A DNA stretch of 64,000 nt from positions 1,371,501 to 1,435,500 of the forward strand of contig NZ_CP067420.1 of NCBI RefSeq assembly GCF_016653635.2. The letters run 5' to 3'. Both the position numbers and the translations under genes were made by a program. The first letter of the stretch is position 1, and the number at the start of each line of letters is the position of its first letter. Origin of the DNA: Skermanella sp. TT6. GTDB taxonomy: Bacteria; Pseudomonadota; Alphaproteobacteria; Azospirillales; Azospirillaceae. The notes beneath the pieces are model-generated. The model searched no databases and was not told the DNA's origin. It saw only the letters and a list, made by a program, of their open reading frames with translations. Of this stretch, positions 18,738 to 27,669 are shown in pieces.

Positions 18738-21700
18738 TCAGCCGAAGAAGCCGATGCGGTGGACGACGCCGACGCTGACCCGGCGCATCAGCTCGTACAA
18801 GCCGTTCATCGGCTGGAAGATGCCCTCGTTCTCCCGCTGGTAATTCTGGCTCTCGTCGCTGACATAGGTCGCCCGCTCCCCGAAGTCGCCGGTCACCGCG
18901 TCGTCGGTGGTCGCGGGGAAGATGCGCTCCAGCTGGCTGACGGCGGTCGGGATGTCCAGGTGGAGCACCCGCGTCAGCAGCCGGGCATGGGTCGTGTTGT
19001 GCTGGCTGCTGAACTGCGGGATATGGGTCGCCAGCAGGAAGATCTCGTGGATCAGCGCGATCCGGACAGCATGCAGGATGGCCAGCTGCTCGCGCGCGGC
19101 CGGGGTGACCAGCGCCCCGCAGCCGCCGCCCTCGACCAGGGCGAGGCCGTCGCGCAGCAGGCAATAGTCGGCGAACAGCCTTCGGCCGACCTTGGTCTGG
19201 CGGGCGTGGAGCTGGGTGTCCTCCAGGTACCGGGCCAGCCGTCGCATCTCCTCCGCCCGCGCCTTGTCCGGCGTCTTGGCCGCCCGCAGCAGCCACAGCC
19301 CGGGATCGAGCGTGTCCACATAGGCCCGCAGCGCGTCGGGCGACGCGATCGCGGCGCCGTACTCGACCATGCCGATCAGCTGGCGGAACCGGCTGGACCG
19401 GGCATAGAGCTGGCGGAACCGTTCCGGGTCCTTGCCGATCGCCTCGCCGACGCCGCTGATCGTGTTGGCCGGCAGGCCAAGCTGCTGGAGGATCGCGTTG
19501 TGCGGAATCGCCCGGATCTGGCTGACCGAGGCCTGCTCGCTGTCGTCGGCGCTGTCGTGCTGGCGCTTGATCGCCCGGCTGCCCGACGGGAACAGCAGGT
19601 TGGTGCCGAAGGCGCCCAGCAACGCCGCGTAGTCGGGGTTCCTGACCAGCGAGACCTGGAATTCCTTCACCGTGGTGAAGAACTCGGTGATGTAGTCGGG
19701 ATCCTCGTAGAACGGATCGCTCCGCGCGTCGCCCCGGTCGCCCAGCATGTGCTCCAGGATGCGGGTGACCACGGCGAAGGCGCCGGCCGGCGTCACGAAG
19801 TAGAGGAAGCCGTCGCCGCCCTGGAAGCTGACCTCCTGCTTGAAGTCCACCTTGTTGTCGGCCAGGAACTCCAGCGAATAGGGGGTCGCGGTGTAGCTCA
19901 GCCGTTCCTCGAACCCGGCGGGATGGGCGCCGCGGCCGATCGACTCGCCGTGGGTGTCGAAGATCACCAGTTGCACGCCGGTCAGGCCGTGCTTCGGGAA
20001 CAGCCGCGCGATGCGCAGCCGCAGCCGCTCGATCGAGGCGGACGCCGGCGTCTGCCCCAGGTAGCGCCCGGCGTCGGAGAAGCCGGTCTGGATGCAAAGC
20101 CGCCCGCGCGCCTGGACATAGGCCCGGTAGTGGGGGTTCTCCAGCAGCTGGTCGATCACCCGGCTGCCCAGCTCCAGCGCCTTCTCCGTCTCGAACAGCG
20201 GGCTGATGTCGATCTTGTCCGCGACCCCGAACAGGCGGGCGTAGTAGAGCGCGGTCAGCGGCGTGAAGGCGGATTCGCACTCTGCGATCAGGAACCGGAC
20301 GGGAGTGGTGGCGTCGGCATATTTCAGCATCTGCGCCACGATCATGAACAGCCGCTTGGCCGAGGTCCGCTCCGACATGATCGAGCCGAAATTGATCGTC
20401 TGCGGTCTGACCCTGTCCAGAAGCTCGTTCAGCGACGCCAGGTAGGACTGGCGGTAGCGCGGGTCGTCAGGCGCCGTTTCCATCCCGACAGTCTTGCGGA
20501 TCGCGTTGTGAAGCTGGGTCGCGTTGATCCGGACATGGGTGTGCGCCATGCCCAGGCCGTAGTTCGCCAGCTCCGCCCGCAGGGTGCACAGCCGCCGGAT
20601 CGCCGGGCCCCGGTCGGTGCCGCCGGAGGTCGCCAGCCGGATGACGCGGTCGATCAGGCCGATCGCCTGGGAATTGTCGATCAGCCGCAGCGAGATGCCG
20701 TCATGCATGCGCTGGGCGATGCGCTGGATGTGGGGCAGGGCGCCGGCCTCGCCGGGGTCCTGGCCGAACACGCCAATCTCGTCGGTCACCTCGTTGATCG
20801 CCAGCGCCAACCGCGATTCCAGCAGGTCCAGGGTGTGGCGGATCTCCTCCCCGGCCGAGGCGAGGCTGCGCACGGCGCGCACCTCCTCCCGGTAGTGGCG
20901 GAGCTGGCCTACCTGGACGATCAGGCGCTTGCGCAGCGTATCGGTCCATCGGATGTCCGACCTTCCGTCCAGGTCGTAGCCGACCCAGCTCGCCACCGTG
21001 ATCATCTTGGGCGTCAGCTCGGTCCAGCGCTCGGGATAGACCTCCTCCGCGACGGCGTAGACGATCGCGTAGAGCCGGCGCAGCGCCGCCTGCACGTTGC
21101 CGATCGCGATCAGCGACAGGTTGTGCTCCCGCGTCAGGCTCAGGTCGTCGTCGGGACGGTGGGCCAGCCCGGCCATGTGCTCGATCAGCTCGGCGCGGGT
21201 CGAGTCCGACAGGGGCGTGCCGTCGCCGGCCCGGCCCGACGCCAGGGTGGTCAGCAGCTCCATCAGCTCGCCCGACAGGTTGAAGGTCGGGTGCGCGGTC
21301 ATGACGATGCCGAACAGCTCGCGCTCCACCTGGGCGCGGAACGCCTCGAACGGAACCGGGGCCTTGGCGCCCGGCGGCACCGCCAGCGCGCGGATCCGCG
21401 TGGCCAGGGACGCGGCGTTGGCCTCGGGATCCATCTCCCCGACATAGCGCGACAGGCGGGCGGCGCGGCCAATGAAGCCGTCGGCGGACAGGTATTGGAT
21501 CAGCTGTTCCAGCGTCGCGTAGGAGACCGAGCCGTCCTCGATCTTGCGCGACAGCTCCAGCGCCACCCGCTGCACCGGGTTGCTGAACGGATCGTCGTCG
21601 GTCGCGGCGGAGAACCGCCTCAAGGCCTCGCCCAGTTCAGCCGTCAGGGCGGCGAGGTCGGCGGGCGACGCGCTTCCCGCGGGAAAGCTGGCGTCGGCGG

Positions 21701-21914
21701 TCAGCAGAGGCCAGCGCAGGTCCGCCACGGGCGATCGCCCGGATGGCGACGTCGGGCAGGTTTCCGGCGCCGGGCCGGGCGCGGGCGGGACGGGGACGTC
21801 CGGAATGGGGGCGATGTCGGAGACCGGGGCGTCCTGAGGCATCTTGCGGGCTTTCATGGGGCGGTTGCGGCCCGGGACGGCACCGGCAACGGGTGCGAGG
21901 GGGCGCCGTGGCAT
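18738..21914 (-). CDS. Divergent phosphoenolpyruvate carboxylase-like protein
   Basis: The 1058-residue product is recognisably of the PEPC superfamily but departs from it at conserved sites. VMTAHPTFN retains the catalytic-His motif TAHPT. The usual GSWxGGDRDGNP is SWVGYDLDGRSD, FHGRGGSxGRGG is FDTHGESIGRGAHP, and the GYSDSxKDGG-type element is GFSDAGRYLG. The usual C-terminal QNTG is absent; the protein ends in RIGFFG. It may have lost PEP carboxylation and gained another role, or be a distinct subfamily. ATG 21914 is preceded by AGGGAGAG; later in-frame ATGs at 21857 and 21842 lack ribosome sites. The first 70 residues are proline-rich and non-conserved. A PAP2 gene follows. Confidence 0.75.
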   Translation of the reverse strand: MPRRPLAPVAGAVPGRNRPMKARKMPQDAPVSDIAPIPDVPVPPAPGPAPETCPTSPSGRSPVADLRWPLLTADASFPAGSASPADLAALTAELGEALRRFSAATDDDPFSNPVQRVALELSRKIEDGSVSYATLEQLIQYLSADGFIGRAARLSRYVGEMDPEANAASLATRIRALAVPPGAKAPVPFEAFRAQVERELFGIVMTAHPTFNLSGELMELLTTLASGRAGDGTPLSDSTRAELIEHMAGLAHRPDDDLSLTREHNLSLIAIGNVQAALRRLYAIVYAVAEEVYPERWTELTPKMITVASWVGYDLDGRSDIRWTDTLRKRLIVQVGQLRHYREEVRAVRSLASAGEEIRHTLDLLESRLALAINEVTDEIGVFGQDPGEAGALPHIQRIAQRMHDGISLRLIDNSQAIGLIDRVIRLATSGGTDRGPAIRRLCTLRAELANYGLGMAHTHVRINATQLHNAIRKTVGMETAPDDPRYRQSYLASLNELLDRVRPQTINFGSIMSERTSAKRLFMIVAQMLKYADATTPVRFLIAECESAFTPLTALYYARLFGVADKIDISPLFETEKALELGSRVIDQLLENPHYRAYVQARGRLCIQTGFSDAGRYLGQTPASASIERLRLRIARLFPKHGLTGVQLVIFDTHGESIGRGAHPAGFEERLSYTATPYSLEFLADNKVDFKQEVSFQGGDGFLYFVTPAGAFAVVTRILEHMLGDRGDARSDPFYEDPDYITEFFTTVKEFQVSLVRNPDYAALLGAFGTNLLFPSGSRAIKRQHDSADDSEQASVSQIRAIPHNAILQQLGLPANTISGVGEAIGKDPERFRQLYARSSRFRQLIGMVEYGAAIASPDALRAYVDTLDPGLWLLRAAKTPDKARAEEMRRLARYLEDTQLHARQTKVGRRLFADYCLLRDGLALVEGGGCGALVTPAAREQLAILHAVRIALIHEIFLLATHIPQFSSQHNTTHARLLTRVLHLDIPTAVSQLERIFPATTDDAVTGDFGERATYVSDESQNYQRENEGIFQPMNGLYELMRRVSVGVVHRIGFFG

Positions 21915-22139
21915 GGCGTCGGTCTCTCCCTTGTCGGGGCTTCCGGGGAAGCTTGGTCCAGGCGGGACGGCGCGCCGAAGGTGCTGCGCCGCGGTACGGG
22001 AACGATGCGTCGGACCGATTCGCCTGTCAACGGTTTAGGGTCGCGTTTTATGGAAATGTCCGTCGCGGTGCGGCAAGGACCGGCGCCTCCCCTCCGCCTG
22101 TGCCTTCCATTGCGGGCGAGACGGCTGCTAGACTGGAGC

Positions 22140-23693
22140 ATGACCCATGATCCCGACCCTTCGGACCAGGCCGCCGTCGTGGATTTCCTGTCCGCCCCGG
22201 ACACCCACGGGGGCGCCGAGGTCGAGCGCGTCGATACCCACGGAAGCATCGTCTTCCTGGCCGGCGATCGCGTCTACAAGCTGAAGCGCGCGGTGCGCTT
22301 TCCCTACATGGACTACGGCACGGTCGAGCGCCGGCGCGCCGCCTGCGAGGCGGAGGTGCGGCTGAACCGGCGCACGGCGCCCTCGGTCTATCTCGGAGCG
22401 GTCCCCGTGCTGCGGCGGCCCGACGGCTCCCTGGCGCTGGGCGGGATCGGGGCGCCCCTTTCGAGGTCCGAAGGCGTCCCGGCCGACTGGGTCGTGGTGA
22501 TGGCGCGGCTGGACCAGGAAGCCCTGTTCGACCGCATGGCCGATCGCGGCGCGCTCACGGCCGGGCTGATGCGCGAATTGGCGGAGACGATCGGCTCCTT
22601 CCACGCCGGGGCCGAGGTGGTCACCGACCGCGGCGGGGCCGACGCCATGCGTTGGGTGTTCGAGGACAATGTCGCGGAACTGGCGGAGCGGCCGGACGTC
22701 TTTCCTCCCGACCGGGTCCGGGCGCTCGGCACGGCCTCGGCCGCCGCGCTCGACCGGCTGGGCGGGTTGCTGGACCGGCGGCGCGAGGGCGGTTCCGTGC
22801 GGTTCTGCCACGGCGACCTGCACCTGCGGAACATCTGCCTTGTCGACGGCCGGCCGACGCTGTTCGACTGCGTGGAGTTCAACGACGACATCGCCATCGT
22901 CGACGTGCTGTACGATCTGGCCTTCCTGCTGATGGACCTGGAGCATCGCGGGCTCCGCCCGCTGGCCAACACGCTGCTGAACCGGATGCTGGAATTGACG
23001 GGCGACTGCGACGGGCTGGCGCTGCTGCCGCTGTTCCTGTCCGCCCGTGCGGCGGTCCGGGCCAAGGTGCTGGCGAGCGGTGCCGGGGCGCAGCCCGATC
23101 CGGCGGCGGCCCATGCCGAGGCCCTGTCCTACCTGGACCATGCCGTGAGGGCGATCCACCCGCCGAAGCCCATGATGGTGACGCTCGGCGGCCTGTCCGG
23201 GACCGGCAAGACGACCGTCGCCCGCGCCCTGGCGCCCGGCATCGGCCCGGCGCCGGGGGCGGTGGTCCTGCGGAGCGACGTGCTGCGGAAGCAGCTCTTC
23301 GGCGCGGCGGAAACCGAGCGGCTGCCGGCCGAGGCCTATGCCGGGGAGGCGACCCGCCGGGTCTATGCCGGACTGCTGGAGCGCGCCGGGCGCATCGTCC
23401 GGGCCGGGCACGCCGTTATCGTCGATGCCGTCAATGCCCGGCCGGAGGAGCGGGCAGACCTGGAAGCGGTGGCGCGGCACGCCGGCGTGCCGTTCCGGGG
23501 TATCTGGCTGGAGGCGGACGCCGACACCCTGATGGCCCGCGTGGGATCGCGGACCGGCGATGCGTCGGACGCGGACGAGGCGGTTGTGCGCCGGCAGCTA
23601 CTTTATGAAATTGAGCCGCTGACCTGGCATCGCATCTCGTCGGTCGGTGATATGGAATCCGTCATATCAAATATAGGGAAAATTATCAGATAA
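22140..23693 (+). CDS. Aminoglycoside-phosphotransferase-like domain fused to P-loop kinase domain
   Basis: The 517-residue product has an N-terminal protein-kinase-like/APH domain (about 1-335) with the catalytic loop HGDLHLRN at 224-231 and a metal-binding FDCVEFND at 242-249. A C-terminal AAA-type P-loop kinase domain (about 345-500) follows, with Walker A GGLSGTGKT at 350-358. This architecture is widespread in proteobacteria and is annotated as a bifunctional phosphotransferase/ATP-binding protein, but its substrate is not established. It is divergent from the PEPC-like gene across a 225-bp gap and precedes the stress-protein operon. The last 20 codons are AT-richer than the rest. Confidence 0.85.
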   Translation: MTHDPDPSDQAAVVDFLSAPDTHGGAEVERVDTHGSIVFLAGDRVYKLKRAVRFPYMDYGTVERRRAACEAEVRLNRRTAPSVYLGAVPVLRRPDGSLALGGIGAPLSRSEGVPADWVVVMARLDQEALFDRMADRGALTAGLMRELAETIGSFHAGAEVVTDRGGADAMRWVFEDNVAELAERPDVFPPDRVRALGTASAAALDRLGGLLDRRREGGSVRFCHGDLHLRNICLVDGRPTLFDCVEFNDDIAIVDVLYDLAFLLMDLEHRGLRPLANTLLNRMLELTGDCDGLALLPLFLSARAAVRAKVLASGAGAQPDPAAAHAEALSYLDHAVRAIHPPKPMMVTLGGLSGTGKTTVARALAPGIGPAPGAVVLRSDVLRKQLFGAAETERLPAEAYAGEATRRVYAGLLERAGRIVRAGHAVIVDAVNARPEERADLEAVARHAGVPFRGIWLEADADTLMARVGSRTGDASDADEAVVRRQLLYEIEPLTWHRISSVGDMESVISNIGKIIR

Positions 23694-23753
23694 TTGCCAC
23701 CAAATGGGTGGCGGCACGGATACATGCCACGGCGGCAAGATTGTCTGTGCGAA

Positions 23754-23767
23754 TTGATGTGCATCAT
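23754..23767. promoter_or_regulatory. FNR/FixK-type box upstream of the universal stress protein gene
   Basis: The sequence TTGAT-GTGC-ATCAT matches the FNR/Anr/FixK consensus TTGAT-N4-ATCAA at nine of ten fixed positions. It is centred 77 bp before the usp start codon. A transcript start about 41 bp downstream of the centre would leave a leader of about 36 nt, the class II activator geometry. Universal stress genes are frequent members of oxygen-limitation regulons. Confidence 0.65.
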
Positions 23768-23837
23768 TGTGGAGCGTGGCTGACGGTCTTAGTCTTGCGC
23801 TAACCATAAGGGTTCCCCGATCGAGGGAGAGACTGGA

Positions 23838-24701
23838 ATGCTCCGAAAAATCCTGGTGCCGCTGATCGGCCGCGACTGCGATCGCTCGGTCCTCGCGATG
23901 GGCTTCTCCGTCGCCAAGACATTCGATGCCCATGTGGAGGCGCTGCATGTCGGCGGCGACCCGCGCGACATGGTTCCGATGCTGGGCGACGGGTTGTCCG
24001 GACCCATGATCGAGGAGATCATGAAGGCGTCCGAGCAGGAATTCGCCGCCGACGCCGAGATCGCCCGGAAGCATTTCGAAGCGGCGCGCGCGGCCGCCCA
24101 GGCGGCCCTGGTTCAGTCCGCTCCCGGCCCGGGCATGGCATCGGGCCGGATGCGGTCGGTGACCGGCGTGATGGAGGACGTGATCCCCCACGAGGCGCGG
24201 CTGGCCGACCTGGTCGTCTTTCCGCAGACGGCGGGAATCGGCGACAGCCGGCTCTCGGTGACGCTGGAAGCGACGCTGCTCGGATCCGCCCGGCCGCTGC
24301 TGCTGGCCCCGGAACGGCCGCCGGCCAAGATCGGCGGAACGGTGGCCATCGCCTGGAACGGTGGGGCCGAATGCGCCCGGGCGGTCGCGGCCGCCATGCC
24401 CTTCCTGATCCGGGCCGCGGCGGTCCGCATCGTCACGGCGGACACCGCCGTCACCTCCGCCGAAGAGGCTGCGCGCTTGGCGGACTATCTGGCCTGGCAC
24501 GGCATCCAGCCTGCGATCGACACGATCCGGCCGGCGAAGGAGTCGGTCGGCGCCGCCCTGATCGCCCGCGTCGGCGAACTGGAGGCCGACCTGCTGGTCA
24601 TGGGCGGCTACGGCCACAGCCGGGTCCGCGAGATGATCCTCGGCGGCGTCACCAGATACGTCCTGTCCCATCCCGGGCTGCCCGTCCTGATGGCGCACTG
24701 A
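23838..24701 (+). CDS. Universal stress protein, tandem UspA domains
   Basis: The 287-residue product has two Usp folds. The first starts with KILVPLIGRDCDRSVL; the second ends with the typical nucleotide-binding signature MGGYGHSRVREMILGGVTRYVL and PVLM. Usp proteins bind ATP or other ligands and support survival under starvation, oxidative stress or low oxygen. A good ribosome site (GAGGGAGAG) precedes ATG 23838. An FNR/FixK-like box lies upstream. A small conserved gene follows 89 bp later. Confidence 0.92.
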   Translation: MLRKILVPLIGRDCDRSVLAMGFSVAKTFDAHVEALHVGGDPRDMVPMLGDGLSGPMIEEIMKASEQEFAADAEIARKHFEAARAAAQAALVQSAPGPGMASGRMRSVTGVMEDVIPHEARLADLVVFPQTAGIGDSRLSVTLEATLLGSARPLLLAPERPPAKIGGTVAIAWNGGAECARAVAAAMPFLIRAAAVRIVTADTAVTSAEEAARLADYLAWHGIQPAIDTIRPAKESVGAALIARVGELEADLLVMGGYGHSRVREMILGGVTRYVLSHPGLPVLMAH

Positions 24702-24790
24702 GGAGACGGGCGCGGAGGAACGGCGAGGCGGACGCGAATATTCCAAAAGCCCCGGACAACAGGGGCGACATACCGGAGGAGTTCCAAGAC

Positions 24791-25060
24791 ATGATCACGA
24801 TAGAGGACTGCATCGCGCTCAGTGAACTGACCGAAAACGAAATCCTGGCCATTGCCGAGCACGAGCACGTGCCGGAGATGATCGCCCTGGAAATGGGCAA
24901 CTATCTCCTGCACCGGCCCGACGGCGAGACCTGCATCAAGGGGATCATCCTCGACGACATCAGGCATGCGCAGGAACGGGGCGACATGCGGAACGTCGCC
25001 CGCCTGAAGCTGGTGCTCCGGCACTTCATGGACACCCACCAGGAAGGCAGGCTCTGCTGA
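24791..25060 (+). CDS. Small uncharacterised cytoplasmic protein, 89 residues
   Basis: The ATG at 24791 is preceded by GGAGGAG. The product is acidic and helical, begins ITIEDCIALSELTENEI, and contains EHEHVPEMIALEMGNYLL and a C-terminal helix rich in Arg, Leu and His. No signal peptide or membrane segment is present. It is probably co-transcribed with the upstream usp gene. I do not recognise a characterised family. Confidence 0.75.
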   Translation: MITIEDCIALSELTENEILAIAEHEHVPEMIALEMGNYLLHRPDGETCIKGIILDDIRHAQERGDMRNVARLKLVLRHFMDTHQEGRLC

Positions 25061-25145
25061 ACGGGGTCCCGATGCGCGCGGCCCATGGCGGCAGAATCCA
25101 GGAAACCGGTACGGTCGTTTTGACGGCGTGGCGGCACGGAATACC

Positions 25146-25176
25146 GTAGGTCGGCCTTCGGCCGAGGCCGACCTAC
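25146..25176. repeat. Intergenic palindrome, second copy of the GTAGGTCGGCC family
   Basis: GTAGGTCGGCC (25146-25156) and its exact complement GGCCGACCTAC (25166-25176) flank a 9-nt loop that itself begins TTCGGCCGA. It uses the same arm sequence as the repeat at 9851-9954 but is a compact hairpin. It lies in the convergent gap before the terminator of the binding-protein gene. Confidence 0.7.
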
Positions 25177-25210
25177 CGCAAACCGCAACGGTGCAGCTGC
25201 AAGAACGAAA

Positions 25211-25236
25211 CCGGCCCCCGCGTGAGCGGGGGCCGG
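25211..25236 (-). terminator. Rho-independent terminator of the binding-protein gene
   Basis: A perfect 10-bp stem CCGGCCCCCG/CGGGGGCCGG (25211-25220 and 25227-25236) with a 6-nt loop lies 24 bp beyond the stop of the minus-strand gene. In that direction the stem is followed by TTTCGTTCTT, a moderate U tract. Confidence 0.75.
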
Positions 25237-25259
25237 ATCGGTATCGTCGATGCGCGCGG

Positions 25260-26030
25260 TCAGTTCAGGCCGTACTTGACGAGCAGCCGGTCGAAGGTGC
25301 CGTCCTGCTGGATCACTTCGAAGGCAGACTGCCACTCCTCCATCTTGACCAGGTCGCCCTTCAGGCTGGTGCCGATGAAGGAGCCGGTGATCTCGACCGG
25401 GGTGCCGAACACGAGCTGGTCCTTGCGGCCGATGCCGCGCCACTCGCTGACGGTCATCGGGTTGATGCCGTAGATCGACACGACCTTGCCGGCGGCCAAC
25501 CCTTCGACCAGGGCCTTGTTGGACGGGAACTCGACGGTGTTGGTCAGCCCGTATTCCTTGAGGAAGGTCTGGGAGGAGCTGCGCTCCAGCACGCCGATCG
25601 ACGCGACCTTCTTGGCCTCCTCCGGCGTGTTGATCGGCGTCGTGCCCGGCAGGGTGGTGAAGGACCGCTTCATGTCGAACATCTTGGTGATCCAGCGGAA
25701 GCTGTTCTCCCGCTGCGGCGTCCGGGTCAGCGGGAAGATCACGATGTTCGCCTCGTTCTGGGCGATTTTCGACGCGTCGGTCCAGAGCATCATCTCGATC
25801 GGGGCCGAAACCTTCACCAGCTTCTTGATCTCCTCCACGACGTCGTACAGGAAGCCCTTGTCGGTTCCCGAATCGTCGGTCAGGGGGGGCAGGACGCTGG
25901 TGACGATCCGGATATCGGCCCGGGCGGTGCCAGCGGCGAACAACCCGGCGCACAGCACCAGGGCTGCGGCGGTTTGGACGGCCTTGCCGAAAAAGCTGCT
26001 CTTGTTGCCCGCACCATCGCGCTGGAACAT
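25260..26030 (-). CDS. Periplasmic amino-acid-type binding protein (SBP family 3)
   Basis: The 256-residue product has a signal peptide (about 1-38, ending near AGTARA) and the two-lobed family 3 fold, with GFLYDVVEEIKK and a C-terminal DGTFDRLLVKYG, as in ABC transporter receptors for polar amino acids. No permease or ATPase gene is adjacent, so it is an orphan receptor or a stand-alone sensor. An AAAGGGA ribosome site precedes the ATG. A strong terminator follows. Confidence 0.85.
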   Translation of the reverse strand: MFQRDGAGNKSSFFGKAVQTAAALVLCAGLFAAGTARADIRIVTSVLPPLTDDSGTDKGFLYDVVEEIKKLVKVSAPIEMMLWTDASKIAQNEANIVIFPLTRTPQRENSFRWITKMFDMKRSFTTLPGTTPINTPEEAKKVASIGVLERSSSQTFLKEYGLTNTVEFPSNKALVEGLAAGKVVSIYGINPMTVSEWRGIGRKDQLVFGTPVEITGSFIGTSLKGDLVKMEEWQSAFEVIQQDGTFDRLLVKYGLN

Positions 26031-26201
26031 GGGTGGTCCCTTTCGATTTGTTGTAAGTTCCCGGTCGGTTGCCCAGGATCCTCTGTCGAAAGGGTTACTC
26101 TACAATTAATATGATGTCAGTGCGGCAAAATTACCAGTCATACGAAGTGTCGGGTGCATTCTAAGGAATGGCCTAGGCCGGAACGGATAGGGGCGGCGGA
26201 T

Positions 26202-26675
26202 TCAGGACGAAGCTCCCTCGGGTGCGGGCCGAACGGTCCATCGCGCCGCCGCGGCATCGTCATCGTCCTTGGCCTCGACCCAGCGGCTGCCCTCCGCGGT
26301 CTCCTCCAGCTTCCAGAAGGGGGCACGGGTCTTCAGCCAGTCGATCAGGAAATGGCAGCTCTCGAACGCCGCTTCGCGGTGGGCGCTGGCGGTGGCGACC
26401 AGCACGATCCGGTCGCCGGGTTCCAGGCGGCCGTAGCGGTGGATGATCAGCACCGCCTGGAGCGGCCAGCGGCGCCGCGCCTCGTCCTCGATCCCGGCCA
26501 GCTGGCGCTCGGTCATGCCCGGGTAGTGCTCCAGCGTCATGGCGCTCGGCCCGCCGCCCATCTCGCGCACGAGTCCGACGAAGCTGGTGACTCCGCCGAT
26601 GGCGTGGTTGCCTTGCGTGAGGGCCGCCAGCTCGGCGCCGACGTCGAAATCCTCCCGCTGGACGCGGATCGCCAT
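26202..26675 (-). CDS. moaE: Molybdopterin synthase large subunit MoaE
   Basis: MoaE converts cyclic pyranopterin monophosphate to molybdopterin, taking sulfur from the MoaD thiocarboxylate. The ATG at 26675 gives 157 residues. Family phrases present are GGVTSFVGLVR, LEHYPGMTERQL, IIHRYGRLEPGD, and VATASAHREAAFE, with the catalytic lysine region KTRAPFWKLE. It begins five bases after the moaD stop. The last 20 residues are an alanine/aspartate-rich tail. Confidence 0.95.
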   Translation of the reverse strand: MAIRVQREDFDVGAELAALTQGNHAIGGVTSFVGLVREMGGGPSAMTLEHYPGMTERQLAGIEDEARRRWPLQAVLIIHRYGRLEPGDRIVLVATASAHREAAFESCHFLIDWLKTRAPFWKLEETAEGSRWVEAKDDDDAAAARWTVRPAPEGASS

Positions 26676-26680
26676 GTCCT

Positions 26681-26932
26681 TCAGCCTCCCGTGACGGGCG
26701 GAAAGAGAGCCACCTCGTCCCCGGCGCGGAGCGGATGGTCGGGACGGGCATATTCCTGGTTGACCGCCACCCGGATGACGGCGGCGTTCCCGAAGGCGTC
26801 GGCGAACCGGGGGCCGCGGGTGCGCAGCCACTCGACCAGGGACGCCACGTCGCGCACATGCTCGGGCGGCGCCACCTCCTCCTGGGTGATCCCGGTCTTG
26901 GTCCGTAGCCAGGCGAAATAGAGCAGCTTCAT
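26681..26932 (-). CDS. moaD: Molybdopterin synthase sulfur carrier subunit MoaD
   Basis: MoaD is a ubiquitin-like sulfur carrier whose C-terminal glycine is activated by MoeB. The 83-residue product begins MKLLYFAWLRTKTG and ends VTGG with the required double glycine, and has the LRAGDEVALFPPV element just before it. It is followed closely by moaE. Confidence 0.94.
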   Translation of the reverse strand: MKLLYFAWLRTKTGITQEEVAPPEHVRDVASLVEWLRTRGPRFADAFGNAAVIRVAVNQEYARPDHPLRAGDEVALFPPVTGG

Positions 26933-26974
26933 GGCGATCGTTCCTGATATGGCTTCAGCCGTGCGGTTCCGGTC

Positions 26975-27604
26975 TCAGCCCGCGCTGCGCGCCGTGTTGG
27001 CGCCGTGCGGCTGGGCCGGGCGGGGCACCGCTTCCGGCTCGGGTTCCCGCTCCTCGTTCATGTGCTTCCAGCCGGCCTGCATGTAGTCCCAGCCGGTGAT
27101 CAGGGTCAGCAGCCCGGCGGCCCACAGGCCCAGCTCGCCGATCGCCTGGACCGGCACGCCGGACGGGCCGTCGTCGCCGACGATCAGGATGCCCAGCGCC
27201 ACCATCTGGATCGCGGTCTTCCATTTGGCGAGCTTGCTGACCGGCATGCCGACGCGGATCCCGGCCAGGAACTCGCGCAGGCCCGAGACCAGCACCTCCC
27301 GCAGCAGGATCACGACGGCCGGCAGCACCGAGATTCCGCTCAGCTTGTCCACCGCCACCAGCATGAACAGCACGGCGGCGACCAGGAGCTTGTCGGCGAT
27401 CGGATCGAGGAACTTTCCGACGATGGACACCTGCGACCAGCTCCGCGCCAGGTAGCCGTCGAAGTAGTCCGTGATCGCGGCCAGCGCGAACAGGGCGCAC
27501 GCGGTCCAGGCCGCCCAGTGCTCACGGACGAAGAACAGCCCGATGATGATCGGGATGACGATGATCCGTGAGAGCGTGAGAAGATTGGGCAGGCTGGTCA
27601 GCAT
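26975..27604 (-). CDS. pgsA: CDP-diacylglycerol--glycerol-3-phosphate 3-phosphatidyltransferase
   Basis: PgsA makes phosphatidylglycerol phosphate at the inner membrane. The 209-residue protein has the N-terminal NLLTLSRI segment and the CDP-alcohol transferase motif DG-x2-AR-x8-G-x3-D-x3-D, seen as DGYLARSWSQVSIVGKFLDP and the following IAD. Several hydrophobic helices are present. The C-terminal 25 residues are proline-rich and non-conserved. It sits between uvrC and moaD on the same strand. Confidence 0.94.
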   Translation of the reverse strand: MLTSLPNLLTLSRIIVIPIIIGLFFVREHWAAWTACALFALAAITDYFDGYLARSWSQVSIVGKFLDPIADKLLVAAVLFMLVAVDKLSGISVLPAVVILLREVLVSGLREFLAGIRVGMPVSKLAKWKTAIQMVALGILIVGDDGPSGVPVQAIGELGLWAAGLLTLITGWDYMQAGWKHMNEEREPEPEAVPRPAQPHGANTARSAG

Positions 27605-27669
27605 GACAAAAGGCTCTGATTGGCGGCGTTCCGGCGGACCTGGATCGGCCCGGCGGCTGGAGCGGCATT

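Noticed and set aside
17737-20280. Long minus-strand frame of 847 residues across the PAP2 and PEPC-like genes
   Set aside because: It is the out-of-phase shadow of two real genes on the same strand, with arginine-rich, motif-free translation.
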